A DNA stretch of 52,191 nucleotides from Microbacteriaceae bacterium (GCA_027490915.1 JAIXXG010000017.1:1-52191), one strand, 5' to 3'. Shown: positions 40,575 to 50,446, counted from the stretch's first letter. Notes: generated from the letters alone by a model not told the origin. Numbers and translations are program-made.

Positions 40575-42406
40575 GGCGCCACGGTACTGCGGGGCGCCCG
40601 GGAATCCGCCGACATCGTGGCGGCCCAGACCGCCATCACCGCGGCCAGGATGACCGCCGTGCCGAGCAGCTGATCGCCGAACTGCGCGAAAGCGTCGAGA
40701 TCGATTCCGGCATCGACCGAGCGCGCGAGCGCGCCGTAGGCGAGCACCGTGACCCCGAACACCGCGTTCGCGAGGAAGAGCAGAACCCGGGTCGGGCGCG
40801 GGTAGGCGCGGCTGTCGCCGTGCGTGATGTCGGCGTCGGTGAGGAAGCCCCAGACGAAGCCGAAGAGCACCAGGGCGAGCCCGCTCGCGCCGATCACCGC
40901 GCTCAGCGGATCGGCCAGCACATCGCGCCAGGCGGCGGCCGCCGACAGCAGCAGCGCCGTCAGGAGGAGCGCGAGACGCCGCGCCGTGAGCCGGCGGCGG
41001 GCCGCGAGAGCGACCGCGAGCACGATCGTCGTGAGGGCGACCACGACGGCGAGCGCGGGCGATGACCAGGGCAGCCGCGACTCGAGCACCGAGGGGGCCG
41101 CACTGAGGATCGCGAGCACCCCGATGGCGGCCAGCAGCTCGGGCGCTCCGCGGCGCCCACGGCGGGCGAGCAGCACCGCGAGCACGATGAGCCCGAGCCC
41201 GACGCCGAGCCGCACGACCGCGAGGGCCAGCGAGCTGCGGAGGGCATCCGCCAGCACGAGCGCCCCGCCCGTCGCAGCCGGGTCGAGACCCCAGGCGTTG
41301 AGCACCTGCACGAGCAGCAGCAGCGCGACCACGGGCGCCAGTGTCACCGTCAGCGCGACCGCCACCGGGAAGGCGACGCTGTCGAGATGGCTCATGACGG
41401 TGCTGATGCGCGCCGCCGAGTCGCCGCGCGCTCGTGCGAGCACCCACCACAGCAGCGCGATGACCCCCACGATCGCGGCGGAGAGCGGGAGATCGCCCGG
41501 ATCGACGTTCGCCCCCACCCCGAGCAGCAGGGCGAGGAGGAGCTCGGCGACGCGCCAGGCCGCCACGAGCAGGAAGGCGACGAGCAGCAGCACGGGAACC
41601 GCGCGCACCGCGGGAGGGAGCGACGTCGGCGGCGCTGCGGCAGCGGGAGCATCCGTCGACTCGGCGGCGGGCGTCGGCGCCTTCTGCAGCGCCCCGACCG
41701 CCGCGGTCGCCGCGGTGATCGCGAACTCGGCGACCGCCACCCCCGCGGCGAGGGCGGCCGGCACGGCGAGCTGCCCGATCGACGACATCACGAGCGAGGC
41801 GGTCGGCGGGCCGAAGTCGAGCCCGAACGCGGCGCTCTGCTCGGCGCTGCGGCCGAGCGCGACGATGGCGGCCGTGGCGACGAGGGCGAGCACGGCCGGG
41901 AACTCCCACCACGCGAAGCCCCGACGGTGCCGCACCACGGTGAGCACCACCAGCGCCAGCGCCGCCACGATCGAGACCACCTTGCCCGGGGTCACCCCCA
42001 GCCCGCCCTCGCCGTCGGCGCCGAGATCGAGGGAGCCGAGGAAGAGCAGCACGAGCACGGTCATGCCCGTGAGCACGACCGCGGTGCGGGCGCGCAGGTG
42101 CAGGGCGGCCGACTGCACGAGGGCGATCGACAGGATGATCAGCCAGAAGATCGTCGGCAGCACCAGCCGCGGCAGCGAAAGCACGGTCGCCCCGACCGAG
42201 ACCGAGAGCGGCGACGCCGCACGGATCGCCGGGGCGAGCAGGATGAGCAGCACCGCGAGCGAGAAGGCCACGACTCCCACGACGACGACCGGGCGCAGGC
42301 CCGCCGGCCACCCCGTGTCGCGCAGGCGGCCATCGCGGATCGGCGTGCTGATGAGACCGCTCCAGAAGCGCGTGAGAGCGGCTCCGATCCGGCGCACGGC
42401 CCTCAT
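40571..42406 (-). CDS. Large multi-spanning membrane protein of unknown function
   Basis: This 611-aa protein has about 14 predicted membrane helices and no soluble domain; a short Ala/Pro linker near 215-240 divides it in two. Very few charged residues occur inside the helices. It resembles the DUF7937-like or permease-like membrane proteins of Microbacteriaceae, but I cannot name a family with confidence. It is coupled by 4-bp overlaps to the repeat-protein gene upstream and pdxH downstream. The function is not known. Confidence 0.65.
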   Translation of the reverse strand: MRAVRRIGAALTRFWSGLISTPIRDGRLRDTGWPAGLRPVVVVGVVAFSLAVLLILLAPAIRAASPLSVSVGATVLSLPRLVLPTIFWLIILSIALVQSAALHLRARTAVVLTGMTVLVLLFLGSLDLGADGEGGLGVTPGKVVSIVAALALVVLTVVRHRRGFAWWEFPAVLALVATAAIVALGRSAEQSAAFGLDFGPPTASLVMSSIGQLAVPAALAAGVAVAEFAITAATAAVGALQKAPTPAAESTDAPAAAAPPTSLPPAVRAVPVLLLVAFLLVAAWRVAELLLALLLGVGANVDPGDLPLSAAIVGVIALLWWVLARARGDSAARISTVMSHLDSVAFPVAVALTVTLAPVVALLLLVQVLNAWGLDPAATGGALVLADALRSSLALAVVRLGVGLGLIVLAVLLARRGRRGAPELLAAIGVLAILSAAPSVLESRLPWSSPALAVVVALTTIVLAVALAARRRLTARRLALLLTALLLSAAAAWRDVLADPLSAVIGASGLALVLFGFVWGFLTDADITHGDSRAYPRPTRVLLFLANAVFGVTVLAYGALARSVDAGIDLDAFAQFGDQLLGTAVILAAVMAVWAATMSADSRAPRSTVAP

Positions 42407-44250
42407 CGGAGCACGCTCCTCGTCACGCGGCCGTCGGAGTCGACGATGACGACCGCCGAGCCGGCGACGACGGCACGGCGGGTCGCGCTGACCGGCGGCG
42501 GGTCGAGGCGCTGCTCGTCGAGGAGCGCACCGTCCCGGCCCGCGTGCAGGCGCAGACCATCCGCGTCGAGAACGACGACCGGGTCGCCCGCTCCGAGCCC
42601 CGCGCCGAGGAGGGCGAGCCCGCCGCGGTCGCGCCACAGCTCCGACCCGTCGACGGCAGAGAGGGCCAGCAGGCGCTCGTCCGAGAGCGCGAGCACCGCA
42701 TCCGCCGTCACGATGAGAGACCGGGCGATGCCCGGATACCGCGCCGAGAACCGCTCGTCGCCGTCGACGGCGGACAGCACCGCGAGATCGCCCGAGTCGA
42801 GCTGCAGGGCAACCGCGCTGCCGTCGGGAGCCGCCGCCGCACCCTCGACGAATCCCGCGTCGACGCGCCATCGCACCGCGCCGTCGGCGAGTTCGAGCGC
42901 CTGCACGCGACCCCGCTCATCGCTGATCACCACGGCGTCGCCGACGAGCTCGAGCGGCGCACGGGCGTCAGCGCCGAGGGCGACCGACCAGCGCGGCGAG
43001 CCCGTGTCGCCGGCCAGCAGCGTCACCTGGCCGCCGCGGTCGGCGACGAGCACGTCGGGAGGCCCGTCGGCGCGCGGCACCGCGAGCGGCGGGGCGAGGA
43101 TCAGTTCGGGCCCGCGCCACTGCCAGAGTCGGCGCCCCCAGCCGTCGTAGGCGACAACGGCCCGCTGCGCGGTGGTCGCGGCCACGCCGTCGCCGATCGC
43201 CGCGAGGGCGATGACAGTGCCGCCGGGATGCGCGGCCGCGTCGAGCTCGGCCCGCTGCGCCTCGAGCCGCCACCACTGCAGATCGTCGCCGCGGTCGTTC
43301 GCGACCACGATCCTTCCGTCGGCCAGCGCGACCGGGGGCAGGGCGAACTGCACCGAGCCGTCGCGCTCGCCGAAGAACGGGTCGATCACGACGAGCGGCA
43401 GCGGCTGCGGCGCCGCGAGACCGGTGGCCTCCGCGACGGCATCAACCGGAGGAAGGCCGCGATCGAGGGCGGCGACGGCAACCGGACGCTCCTCCGCCTG
43501 CCCCACCGACTGCCCGTCGACGGTGCCGCTGCTCCAGACCGCGCCGCGACCGGGGCACCAGACCGTCGCGTCGACGAGCACGGTCTCGAGGGCATCCGTC
43601 GGCGCCGCGATGCGCACGGAGCTGTCGACGCCGATGCAGCCGCCGGTCAGGGGAACCTCCGCACCCTCGACCCCGGTGAACGGCCCGGTCGCGGCGAACG
43701 CGGTGCTCTCGGCGTCGTAGGTCAGCGCGCCGTCGGCGAGGGCGCTGCCGGATGCCCGCCACGCGTCGCCCGCGCGCACGACGGCGGGCAGCAGCAGCAG
43801 CTCGGGCTCGAAGACGAACCCGACCGCCCCGCCCCACGCCGCGACCTGCGCAACACCATCCGTGGACAGACGGTAGAGGTCGGTGGTCGTCGTTCCGAGG
43901 TCGTCGGTGCGCGTCACGCGCCACCACTGCGCGGTGCGGGCCTCCTCGTCACCCAGCCGCGCGAGCACCGCCGCCGCGACCGCAGGCGGGGCGGCGAGCA
44001 GGCCCTCCAGTCCGACCGAGCGGGAGTGCTCGGCGACCACGAGGGCGCCCGCGCTGTCGCGCAGCACGGTGCGATGTCCATCGGGCGGGATGTAGCGCGC
44101 CGACTCGCCTCCGAGGGGTTCCGGCGCGATCTGGTCGACCGCGTCGAGCCCGATCCCGGCGACCAGCACGACGAGCGGCACCATGATGGCCGCGAGCCAC
44201 CGCGCGCTGCGGGGGGCGACGGTCGCCGGGAGCGCGGAGTCGGGGTCCAC
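42403..44250 (-). CDS. Membrane-anchored beta-propeller (PQQ-like repeat) protein
   Basis: This 615-aa protein has one membrane helix near residues 17-36 and a large extracytoplasmic part. From about 300 on, repeated blades such as VVAYDGWGRRLWQWRGPE, VTLLAGDTGSPRWSV, VQALELADGAVRWRVDAG, LAVLSAVDGDERFSA and LLALSAVDGSELWRD are the W-motif repeats of a PQQ-type propeller. The first half has a distinct domain with two cysteines (GGCIGV, VWCPGR). No PQQ enzyme motif is seen, so it is probably a scaffold or binding protein. GTG is 6 bases after TACACT. Confidence 0.78.
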   Translation of the reverse strand: MDPDSALPATVAPRSARWLAAIMVPLVVLVAGIGLDAVDQIAPEPLGGESARYIPPDGHRTVLRDSAGALVVAEHSRSVGLEGLLAAPPAVAAAVLARLGDEEARTAQWWRVTRTDDLGTTTTDLYRLSTDGVAQVAAWGGAVGFVFEPELLLLPAVVRAGDAWRASGSALADGALTYDAESTAFAATGPFTGVEGAEVPLTGGCIGVDSSVRIAAPTDALETVLVDATVWCPGRGAVWSSGTVDGQSVGQAEERPVAVAALDRGLPPVDAVAEATGLAAPQPLPLVVIDPFFGERDGSVQFALPPVALADGRIVVANDRGDDLQWWRLEAQRAELDAAAHPGGTVIALAAIGDGVAATTAQRAVVAYDGWGRRLWQWRGPELILAPPLAVPRADGPPDVLVADRGGQVTLLAGDTGSPRWSVALGADARAPLELVGDAVVISDERGRVQALELADGAVRWRVDAGFVEGAAAAPDGSAVALQLDSGDLAVLSAVDGDERFSARYPGIARSLIVTADAVLALSDERLLALSAVDGSELWRDRGGLALLGAGLGAGDPVVVLDADGLRLHAGRDGALLDEQRLDPPPVSATRRAVVAGSAVVIVDSDGRVTRSVLR

Positions 44251-44277
44251 GGCGCCAGTGTAGGGCGCGGCGGTCGC

Positions 44278-45684
44278 TCAGACCATGGTGTCGAGGATGC
44301 CGATGAGGTCGTCGAGCGTCGTGCGGGGGTTGACGATCGCGAACCGCGCGTTGGGACGGCCCGCGTGCGAGCTCGGCACCACGAACGCGTGCTGATCGTC
44401 GAGCAGGCGGTTCGACCAGTGGGCGTAGTCGCCGTGCTCCCAGCCGATGCGCTCGAAGACGACGACCGAGAGCTGGGGTTCGCGCACGAGCCGCACGTGG
44501 TCGCGCGCGGTGATCTCGGCCGCGGCCGCGTGCGCGAGCTCGATCGACGCGGTGATCGCATCGCGGTACGCCTGCGCACCGAAGGTGGCGAGCGAGAACC
44601 AGAGAGGAAGACCGCGAGCCCGTCGGGTGAGCTGCACCGAGTAGTCGGAGGGGTTCCACTCGCTCGAGTCGGTCAGCGCATCGAGGTACTCGGCGTGCTG
44701 CGTGTGGGCGAGCCGCGCGATCTCGGGGTCGCGGTAGAGCAGCGCGCAGGAGTCGAACGGCGTGAAGAGCCACTTGTGCGGATCGACGATGAGCGAGTCG
44801 GCGCGCTCGAGCCCCGCGAAGCGCGGGCGCGCGATGTCGGTGAGGGCGGCGGCGAGGCCGTAGGCGCCGTCGACGTGCAGCCAGAACGCGCGCTCGTCCT
44901 TCAGCGCGGCGACCCCGGCGAGGTCGTCGACGATGCCGAAGTTCGTCGAACCCCCCGTCACGACCACGGCGATCACCGCATCGCCGTGCTCGCGGAGGGC
45001 ATCCCGCACCCCCTCGGCCCGCATGACGCCGTCGTCGCCGGCCCGCACCACGGCGACATCGATGTCCATCACCCGTGCAGCGCTCGCGATCGACGAGTGG
45101 GCCTCCGAGCTCGCGACGACGACCCAGCGCTCGGGCCGCGGCCGGCCCGCCTCGCGCCGAAGACGGTCCGCGTGGTCGCGAGCGGCGACGAGCGCCGAGA
45201 GGTTGCCGATCGTGCCGCCCTGCACGAACACGCCCCCGGCCGTCTCGGGCAGCCCGAACTCGTGAGCGAGCCAGGCGAGCACGTCGTTCTCGGCGTAGAC
45301 GGCCCCTGAGCCCTCGAGCCACGACCCGCCGTAGACCGCGGTCGCCGACACGATCAGGTCGAAGGCGGTGGCCGCCTTCGAGGGAGCCGAGGGGATGAAC
45401 GAGAGGTACTGCGGATGCTCGGTCGTGATGCACGACGGCGCGAGCACGTTCTCGAACAGGGCGAGCGCGCGCCGCGCCCCCATGCCCTCGTCGCTGATGG
45501 TGCGCCCGGCGAGGCGGCGCAGCTCGGCGGGGGTGAACGGCTTGTCGAGCGGAGTGTCGTCGCTGAGGATGCGACGTCGGGCGTACTCGAGCACCATGTC
45601 GACGATCTGCGTCGTCTCATCGGTGATCGCGTGCATGCGGGCGGCGCGATCGACGGGGGCGGTAGCGGCCTGGTCGTGGTTCAC
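44278..45684 (-). CDS. PLP-dependent decarboxylase (group II, aromatic-L-amino-acid type)
   Basis: This 468-aa enzyme has the group II decarboxylase fold with the PLP lysine Lys304 in DPHKWLF, the cofactor-binding His196 in SSEAHSSI and Asp272 in HVDGA. It starts late in a longer reading frame; GTG at 45684 is chosen because AGAGGA lies 7 bases upstream. Such enzymes decarboxylate aromatic amino acids, glutamate or diaminobutyrate; the substrate is not decided here. It is about 120 bases past tRNA-Ala and not part of an evident pathway cluster. Confidence 0.87.
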   Translation of the reverse strand: MNHDQAATAPVDRAARMHAITDETTQIVDMVLEYARRRILSDDTPLDKPFTPAELRRLAGRTISDEGMGARRALALFENVLAPSCITTEHPQYLSFIPSAPSKAATAFDLIVSATAVYGGSWLEGSGAVYAENDVLAWLAHEFGLPETAGGVFVQGGTIGNLSALVAARDHADRLRREAGRPRPERWVVVASSEAHSSIASAARVMDIDVAVVRAGDDGVMRAEGVRDALREHGDAVIAVVVTGGSTNFGIVDDLAGVAALKDERAFWLHVDGAYGLAAALTDIARPRFAGLERADSLIVDPHKWLFTPFDSCALLYRDPEIARLAHTQHAEYLDALTDSSEWNPSDYSVQLTRRARGLPLWFSLATFGAQAYRDAITASIELAHAAAAEITARDHVRLVREPQLSVVVFERIGWEHGDYAHWSNRLLDDQHAFVVPSSHAGRPNARFAIVNPRTTLDDLIGILDTMV

Positions 45685-45804
45685 GACGGGTCCTCTCGAA
45701 CCGGATGCGCGCCCGGGGCGCCGCATCGCCGGCACGCCGCCCCGCTGCTCGGGCCAGCAGGTGCCGGATACGACGAATCCCGGCCGAGACCGGGATATCG
45801 TTCG

Positions 45805-45877
45805 TGGACCTGAGGGGACTCGAACCCCTGACCCCCTGCATGCCATGCAGGTGCGCTACCAGCTGCGCCACAGGCCC
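45805..45877 (-). tRNA. tRNA-Ala (anticodon GGC)
   Basis: The 73-base cloverleaf begins GGGCCTGTGG and ends CAGGTCCA. The acceptor stem pairs fully with one G-U, the anticodon stem CCTGC/GCAGG holds a 7-base loop with GGC at 34-36, and the T-arm has GGTTCGAGTCC. The CCA end is not encoded. It decodes GCC and GCU. Confidence 0.97.
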
Positions 45878-45913
45878 TCAGTCACCCGCCCTGCGTGCGG
45901 TGACAACTCGATA

Positions 45914-45943
45914 AGACTAGTACACGGCGGGGCCGCCGACCAA
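45914..45943 (-). promoter_or_regulatory. Promoter of tRNA-Ala
   Basis: On the minus strand TTGGTC (45938-45943) and TAGTCT (45914-45919) are spaced by 18 bases. Transcription would start about 30 bases before the mature tRNA. Confidence 0.5.
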
Positions 45944-45990
45944 TTCGCGCGGGCACGGCCCGGCGCGTCGGGTGACCCCGTCGGCGGGCG

Positions 45991-46344
45991 TCAGTCGAAG
46001 AGCTCGCTGAGCCAGTTCTTGGGTCGCTTGTAACCGCCTCCGGGGTAGCCGTGACCGTAGCGCGGAGCAGACCCGGGCGAGTGCGAGCCCCACCGCTGCG
46101 GGTAGCCGGGCTGGGCGTAGGCACCGGCCGGGTAGCCGCCAGCCGGCGCGGCCGGGGCGGCCGCAGGGGGCAGGTCGACGCGCGGCGCGGGGGCGGGGGC
46201 CGGCGCGACGGTCGACGCCCGCTCGATGATCTTGTCGAGCTCACCGCGGTCGAGCCACACTCCCCGGCACTGGGGGCAGTAGTCGATCTCGATGCCGTTG
46301 CGGTCGCTCATCACGAGCAGGGTGTCGTCAGTCGGGCACTTCAT
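45991..46344 (-). CDS. TFIIB-type zinc-ribbon protein
   Basis: This 117-aa protein has a zinc ribbon with MKCPTDDTLLV and YCPQCRGVWLDRGELDKII (about 1-46), the zf-TFIIB pattern found in small bacterial proteins of unknown role. The rest is a Pro/Gly/Tyr-rich low-complexity tail ending KRPKNWLSELFD, a pattern shared with several actinobacterial relatives. ATG is 6 bases after CAGACT. It lies close behind rsfS (23 bases). Confidence 0.85.
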   Translation of the reverse strand: MKCPTDDTLLVMSDRNGIEIDYCPQCRGVWLDRGELDKIIERASTVAPAPAPAPRVDLPPAAAPAAPAGGYPAGAYAQPGYPQRWGSHSPGSAPRYGHGYPGGGYKRPKNWLSELFD

Positions 46345-46367
46345 GCCCCTAGTCTGCCCGTGCAGGA

Positions 46368-46745
46368 CTATGCGTCGCCTGGATGCTCGCCGAGCGCCAG
46401 CGGAACAACCGGGCAGTCCTTCCACAGCCGCTCGAGCGAGTAGAACAGGCGCTCCTCCTCGTGGAACACGTGCACGACCACGTCGCCGAAGTCGAGCAGG
46501 ATCCAGCGGCCCTCGGCACGGCCCTCGCGGCGCAGCGGCTTCGCGCCCGCCTCGATCATGCGGTCCTCCACCTCGCCGGCGATGGACTGCACGTTGCGCT
46601 CGTTGCGGCCCGTGACGAGCAGGAAGACGTCGGTGAGGGGCAGCGGCCCCGAGACGTCCAGGGCGACGATGTCGTCGCCCTGCTTCGCGTCGGCGGCGCG
46701 CGCCGCCACCTGGGTGAGGGAGATGGCGCGGTCGGATGCGGTCAC
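46368..46745 (-). CDS. rsfS: Ribosome silencing factor RsfS
   Basis: This 125-aa protein matches the RsfS (Iojap) family: DIVALDVSGPLPLTDVFLLVTGRNERNVQSIAGEVED (about 25-61) and GRAEGRWILLDFGDVVVHVFHEEERLFYSLERLW (about 74-107). It binds ribosomal protein L14 and blocks subunit joining when nutrients run out. Linkage to nadD is conserved in bacteria. Confidence 0.96.
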   Translation of the reverse strand: MTASDRAISLTQVAARAADAKQGDDIVALDVSGPLPLTDVFLLVTGRNERNVQSIAGEVEDRMIEAGAKPLRREGRAEGRWILLDFGDVVVHVFHEEERLFYSLERLWKDCPVVPLALGEHPGDA

Positions 46746-46775
46746 GGTGTCCTTCGAGGGCGGCGGGCGGAGCCC

Positions 46776-48221
46776 TCAGAATAGCCCGTTGACGGCGGCG
46801 ACGACGAACAGCCCGATCGCGACGACCGCCATGACGACGGTCGCGGCGACGAGCGCCGTGGTCACCGCATTGCTCGACACCCGCGATCCGGTAGGCGTGA
46901 TGATGGTCTGCGCCTGGGTGTGCACGCTGACGGCCTTGGCCGCGCTCACGGGTGCGGCGTCGGGCGGTGCGACGGCGAGCTCACCCGGCTCGAAGAGGTC
47001 GTCGATATCGGGGCTCTCGTGCACCGTCGGCACGGTGCCGGTCGACGACACCACCCGCGGCAGGTCGATCATGCCGGTGATGATGATCTCGCCGGTGCCG
47101 GTCACCGGCCCGGCGATGCTGCCCGTCGGCATCTCGGGCAGCACCAGAGCGTTCGTGCTCGTGAGGCTGGAGGCCGAGCCCACCTCGCGGCTGAAGGTGT
47201 TCTCGAACGGGTCGTCATCGGCATCGATGCCGACCGACCAGTGCGACCCGGTCGGCGCCGACCCGAGCGAGACCGGCCCGCTCGTCGGCTGCGCCAGCGG
47301 CGGCGCCGGCTCGGCGAGAGGGGCGGGCTCGAAGGCCGCAGGTGGCGCGACGGGAGGCGCGACGGGCGGCGCCATGACAGGCGACGACGCGACAGACGGC
47401 GCAGCGGGCGGCGGCGCGACCGGCGGCGCCATGACCGGGGGCGGCGAGACGGGAGGCGCCATGACCGGGGGCGCCGGCAGAGGAGCGACCGCCGTGGGGG
47501 CCGGCCCCGGCTCGATGAGCGGGGGTGCGGTCGGCGCGACACCGGGCGGCACCGCACCCTGATGAACGGGACGTGCCGGAGCGGGGACGGTGGGGGCGAC
47601 GCCGGTCTCCCCCTCCGGAGCGAGGCCGAGCTGCTCCCGCAGCGCCCGCAGCTCGCGGCGCGACAGGGTCTGCTCGGGCGCGACCGATGGCTCCGCAGGG
47701 GCGACCGGCGGCACCTCGATCACGTGGGCCGCAGGTGCGGGCGGCTGCGGTGCGGCGGGAGGCGGGGCATCCCGTCGCGGCGCGAGCAGGGTGTGGTACT
47801 CCAGATCGGTGTCGAACCCGGCGACCGGCTGGCCCACCGGGCCCGCAGCCGGCTGCTCGGCCGGCGGCCGGAAGTCGCGGCGCCGCACGGGGCCGTCGGT
47901 CGCGGGCGGGGCGACGGGCGGCGGGGTCGGAGCGAGGGGCGCGCCGGCGTGACCGGTCGGCGGCGCCGCGGCGCCGACCGCCGGAGCACCGGGGATCACG
48001 GTGTGCGTCGGCGGCGGCGCGTCGTAGTGCGGCACGCGCGGCCGCACCTGCGTGCGGTAGGAGACATCGGTCGGGGCCGAGGAGGGCACCGAGACCGGCG
48101 TGCCGCCGGCCCCCCGGCGGGTGATGGGCTGCGCGAACACCTCGGGCTGCGCATCGTGCGCCGACTGCTCAGCCTGCCGCGCGGCGCGGCGGCTGAGGGG
48201 CGGGTCGATGGGGGTGCTCAT
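46776..48221 (-). CDS. Proline-rich protein with C-terminal membrane helix
   Basis: This 481-aa protein between nadD and rsfS has an acidic/basic N-terminus ([14 protein letters not shown]), a very long Pro/Ala/Val-rich low-complexity middle (about 60-310) with many APPV repeats, a short more ordered part (about 315-430, including [18 protein letters not shown] and [16 protein letters not shown]) and one membrane helix at about 455-478. It begins 4 bp within the nadD stop. The middle ordered part is a motif common in Microbacteriaceae proteins at this locus. No function is known; a tail-anchored, unstructured cytoplasmic protein is likely. Confidence 0.72.
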   Translation of the reverse strand: MSTPIDPPLSRRAARQAEQSAHDAQPEVFAQPITRRGAGGTPVSVPSSAPTDVSYRTQVRPRVPHYDAPPPTHTVIPGAPAVGAAAPPTGHAGAPLAPTPPPVAPPATDGPVRRRDFRPPAEQPAAGPVGQPVAGFDTDLEYHTLLAPRRDAPPPAAPQPPAPAAHVIEVPPVAPAEPSVAPEQTLSRRELRALREQLGLAPEGETGVAPTVPAPARPVHQGAVPPGVAPTAPPLIEPGPAPTAVAPLPAPPVMAPPVSPPPVMAPPVAPPPAAPSVASSPVMAPPVAPPVAPPAAFEPAPLAEPAPPLAQPTSGPVSLGSAPTGSHWSVGIDADDDPFENTFSREVGSASSLTSTNALVLPEMPTGSIAGPVTGTGEIIITGMIDLPRVVSSTGTVPTVHESPDIDDLFEPGELAVAPPDAAPVSAAKAVSVHTQAQTIITPTGSRVSSNAVTTALVAATVVMAVVAIGLFVVAAVNGLF

Positions 48222-48820
48222 GATGTCGGGCTCCGATACAGCTGGTGCTTCGAGATGTACTGCACCACGCCATCGGGCACGAGGTACCAGACCGGTGAGC
48301 CGTGCTCGACGCGCTCGCGGCAGTCGGTCGACGAGATGGCCAGCGCGGGAATCTCGAGCCAGCTTACGTCGCCCTCCGGCAATCCGCGAACGCTGAGGTC
48401 GTGTCCGGGGCGGCTGACGGCGATGAAGTGCGCCAGCTGCCAGAGCTCGGCGGCGTCCTTCCAGTCGAGGATCTGCGCGATGGCGTCGGCCCCCGAGATG
48501 AAGAACAGGTCGGCATCGGGATGCTCGCGCCGCAGGTCGCGCAGGGTGTCGATGGTGTACGTCGGCCCGTCGCGATCGATATCGACCCGGCTGACCCGGA
48601 AGCGCGGGTTGGCCGCCGTCGCGATCACCGTCATGAGGTAGCGGTGCTCGCTCGGCGTCACCCCGCTCTTCTGGTAGGGCTGCCCCGTCGGCACGAAGAC
48701 GACCTCATCGAGATCGAAGGCGTGGGCCACCTCGCTCGCGGCGACCAGGTGCCCGTGGTGGATCGGATCGAACGTGCCGCCCATGATGCCGATCCGCGCG
48801 CGCGGCGCGGAACGGGTCAT
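48218..48820 (-). CDS. nadD: Nicotinate-nucleotide adenylyltransferase
   Basis: This 200-aa enzyme joins ATP and nicotinate mononucleotide in NAD synthesis. It has the nucleotidyltransferase motifs [17 protein letters not shown] (about 14-30), the VPTGQPYQK substrate loop near 41 and the [17 protein letters not shown] motif near 165. GTG/ATG-type start at 48820; its stop overlaps the next gene by 4 bp. Confidence 0.96.
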   Translation of the reverse strand: MTRSAPRARIGIMGGTFDPIHHGHLVAASEVAHAFDLDEVVFVPTGQPYQKSGVTPSEHRYLMTVIATAANPRFRVSRVDIDRDGPTYTIDTLRDLRREHPDADLFFISGADAIAQILDWKDAAELWQLAHFIAVSRPGHDLSVRGLPEGDVSWLEIPALAISSTDCRERVEHGSPVWYLVPDGVVQYISKHQLYRSPTS

Positions 48821-48858
48821 CGGTGCGGGAGCGATGGTTATCGCGGGGTCGACCCGGG

Positions 48859-49071
48859 TCAGTGACCGGCGCCGTGGCCGCCGTGGGCGTCGTGGCCGGC
48901 CGACTTCGAGGTCTTGTGGCTGTGGCGGTTGGCGACGTCGCGGTAGGCGAAGGTGACGAGGCCGAGCATGACGAAGACCAGGGCGGCCGCCAGGGCGATG
49001 ATCTCGGGGGGTGCGATGAGCGGGGCGCGCTCCTCCGAGGCGATGATGAGGGTTGCCAGCGTGGTCAGCAT
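48859..49071 (-). CDS. Small membrane protein with His-rich tail
   Basis: This 70-aa protein has one membrane helix (about 24-43) followed by a basic, histidine-rich tail ending [11 protein letters not shown]. It lies between proA and nadD, and I believe a similarly placed small protein is common in related genomes. The tail has a Gly-His pattern that could bind metal ions. No function is known. Confidence 0.7.
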   Translation of the reverse strand: MLTTLATLIIASEERAPLIAPPEIIALAAALVFVMLGLVTFAYRDVANRHSHKTSKSAGHDAHGGHGAGH

Positions 49072-49152
49072 GTGGTGCTCCCGGAGTCGAAGAGTGGATG
49101 GGCCCTGGGCCCGCGCCGCGTGCAGTCTACCGGCTGCGCTCGAGAGCCGCGG

Positions 49153-50442
49153 TCAGGCGCGCACCTGGCCCTCGCCCCGCACCAGCCACTTGGTGCTCGT
49201 GAGCTCGGGCAGGCCCATCGGGCCGCGGGCGTGCAGCTTCTGCGTGGAGATGCCGACCTCGGCACCGAACCCGAACTCCCCGCCGTCGCTGAACCGCGTC
49301 GACGCGTTGACCATCACGACGGCCGAGTCGACCTCGGCCAGGAAGCGCTCGGCGTTCGCCATGTCGCGCGTGATGATCGATTCGGTGTGTTGGGTCGAGA
49401 AGCGGCGGATGTGGGCGAGCGCTGCATCGAGGTCGTCGACGACGGCGACGCTCAGCTCGAGGGCCATGTGCTCGGTCGCGAAGTCGTCGTCGGTCGCGGG
49501 CAGCAGGTCGGCATCGACGGCGCGGGCACGGGCGTCGCCGCGCACGACCACCCCGGAGGCGCGCAGCGCCGCGAGCACGGGAGGCAGCACGCGCTCGGCG
49601 GCATCGCGGTGCACGAGCACCGTCTCGACGGCGTTGCAGACGCTCGGGCGCTGCACCTTCGCGTTGTGCACGATGTCGACCGCGAGCTGCTCATCGGCCG
49701 TGGCATCGAGCACGATGTGCACGACGCCGGCGCCGGTCTCGATCACCGGCACGGTCGACTCGCGCACCACCGTCTGGATCAGGTCGGCGCTGCCCCGCGG
49801 GATGAGCACGTCGACGAAGCCGCGGGCCCGCATGAGCGCGGCCGCGCCGGGGCGGCCGTGCGGGTCGATGGTCTGCACGGCCTCGGCGGGCATCCCGGCG
49901 CTCGCGATGGCGCTCTGGATGGTCGCGACGAGAACGCGGTTGCTGCTCTCGGCCGCGCTGCCGCCGCGCAGCAGCACGGCGTTGCCGCTCTTGAGGGCGA
50001 GCGCCGCGATGTCGACGGTGACGTTCGGGCGCGCCTCGTAGATGGCGCCGACGACGCCGAAGGGCACCCGCACCTGGCTGAGCTGCAGGCCGTTGGGCAG
50101 GCGCGAGCCGCGCACGACCGTGCCGACCGGGTCGGGCAGGGCGACGACGTCGCGCACCGCCGCGGCGAGGGCGAGGATGCGCCGCTCATCGAGCCGCAGC
50201 CGGTCGAGCAGCCCGTCGGAGAGCCCGGTGGCCCGCCCGCGCTCGAGGTCGTCGGCGTTGGCCGCCATGATCGCCGGCACGGCGCCCTCGATGGCCGCGG
50301 CCATGGCCTCGAGCGCCGTGTTCTTGTGCGCGGTCGTGAGCGTGGCGAGGGACCGCGATGCCTCTTTCGCCGCGATGAGCTCGGCGGCGATGAGGGTGTC
50401 GGGTTGGGTGCCCACGGGGGCGTCGGTGACGGTCGACGACAT
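49153..50442 (-). CDS. proA: Glutamate-5-semialdehyde dehydrogenase (gamma-glutamyl phosphate reductase)
   Basis: This 429-aa enzyme reduces gamma-glutamyl phosphate in proline synthesis. It shows the aldehyde-dehydrogenase fold with PFGVVGAIYEARPNVT (about 132-147), the catalytic cysteine in RPSVCNAVETVLVH (about 261-274) and the FSDGGEFGFGAEVGIST segment near 385-401. ATG is 6 bases after TAGACT, which lies at the end of proB, so besides operon transcription it may have its own leaderless promoter. Confidence 0.96.
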   Translation of the reverse strand: MSSTVTDAPVGTQPDTLIAAELIAAKEASRSLATLTTAHKNTALEAMAAAIEGAVPAIMAANADDLERGRATGLSDGLLDRLRLDERRILALAAAVRDVVALPDPVGTVVRGSRLPNGLQLSQVRVPFGVVGAIYEARPNVTVDIAALALKSGNAVLLRGGSAAESSNRVLVATIQSAIASAGMPAEAVQTIDPHGRPGAAALMRARGFVDVLIPRGSADLIQTVVRESTVPVIETGAGVVHIVLDATADEQLAVDIVHNAKVQRPSVCNAVETVLVHRDAAERVLPPVLAALRASGVVVRGDARARAVDADLLPATDDDFATEHMALELSVAVVDDLDAALAHIRRFSTQHTESIITRDMANAERFLAEVDSAVVMVNASTRFSDGGEFGFGAEVGISTQKLHARGPMGLPELTSTKWLVRGEGQVRA

Positions 50443-50446
50443 GCCG

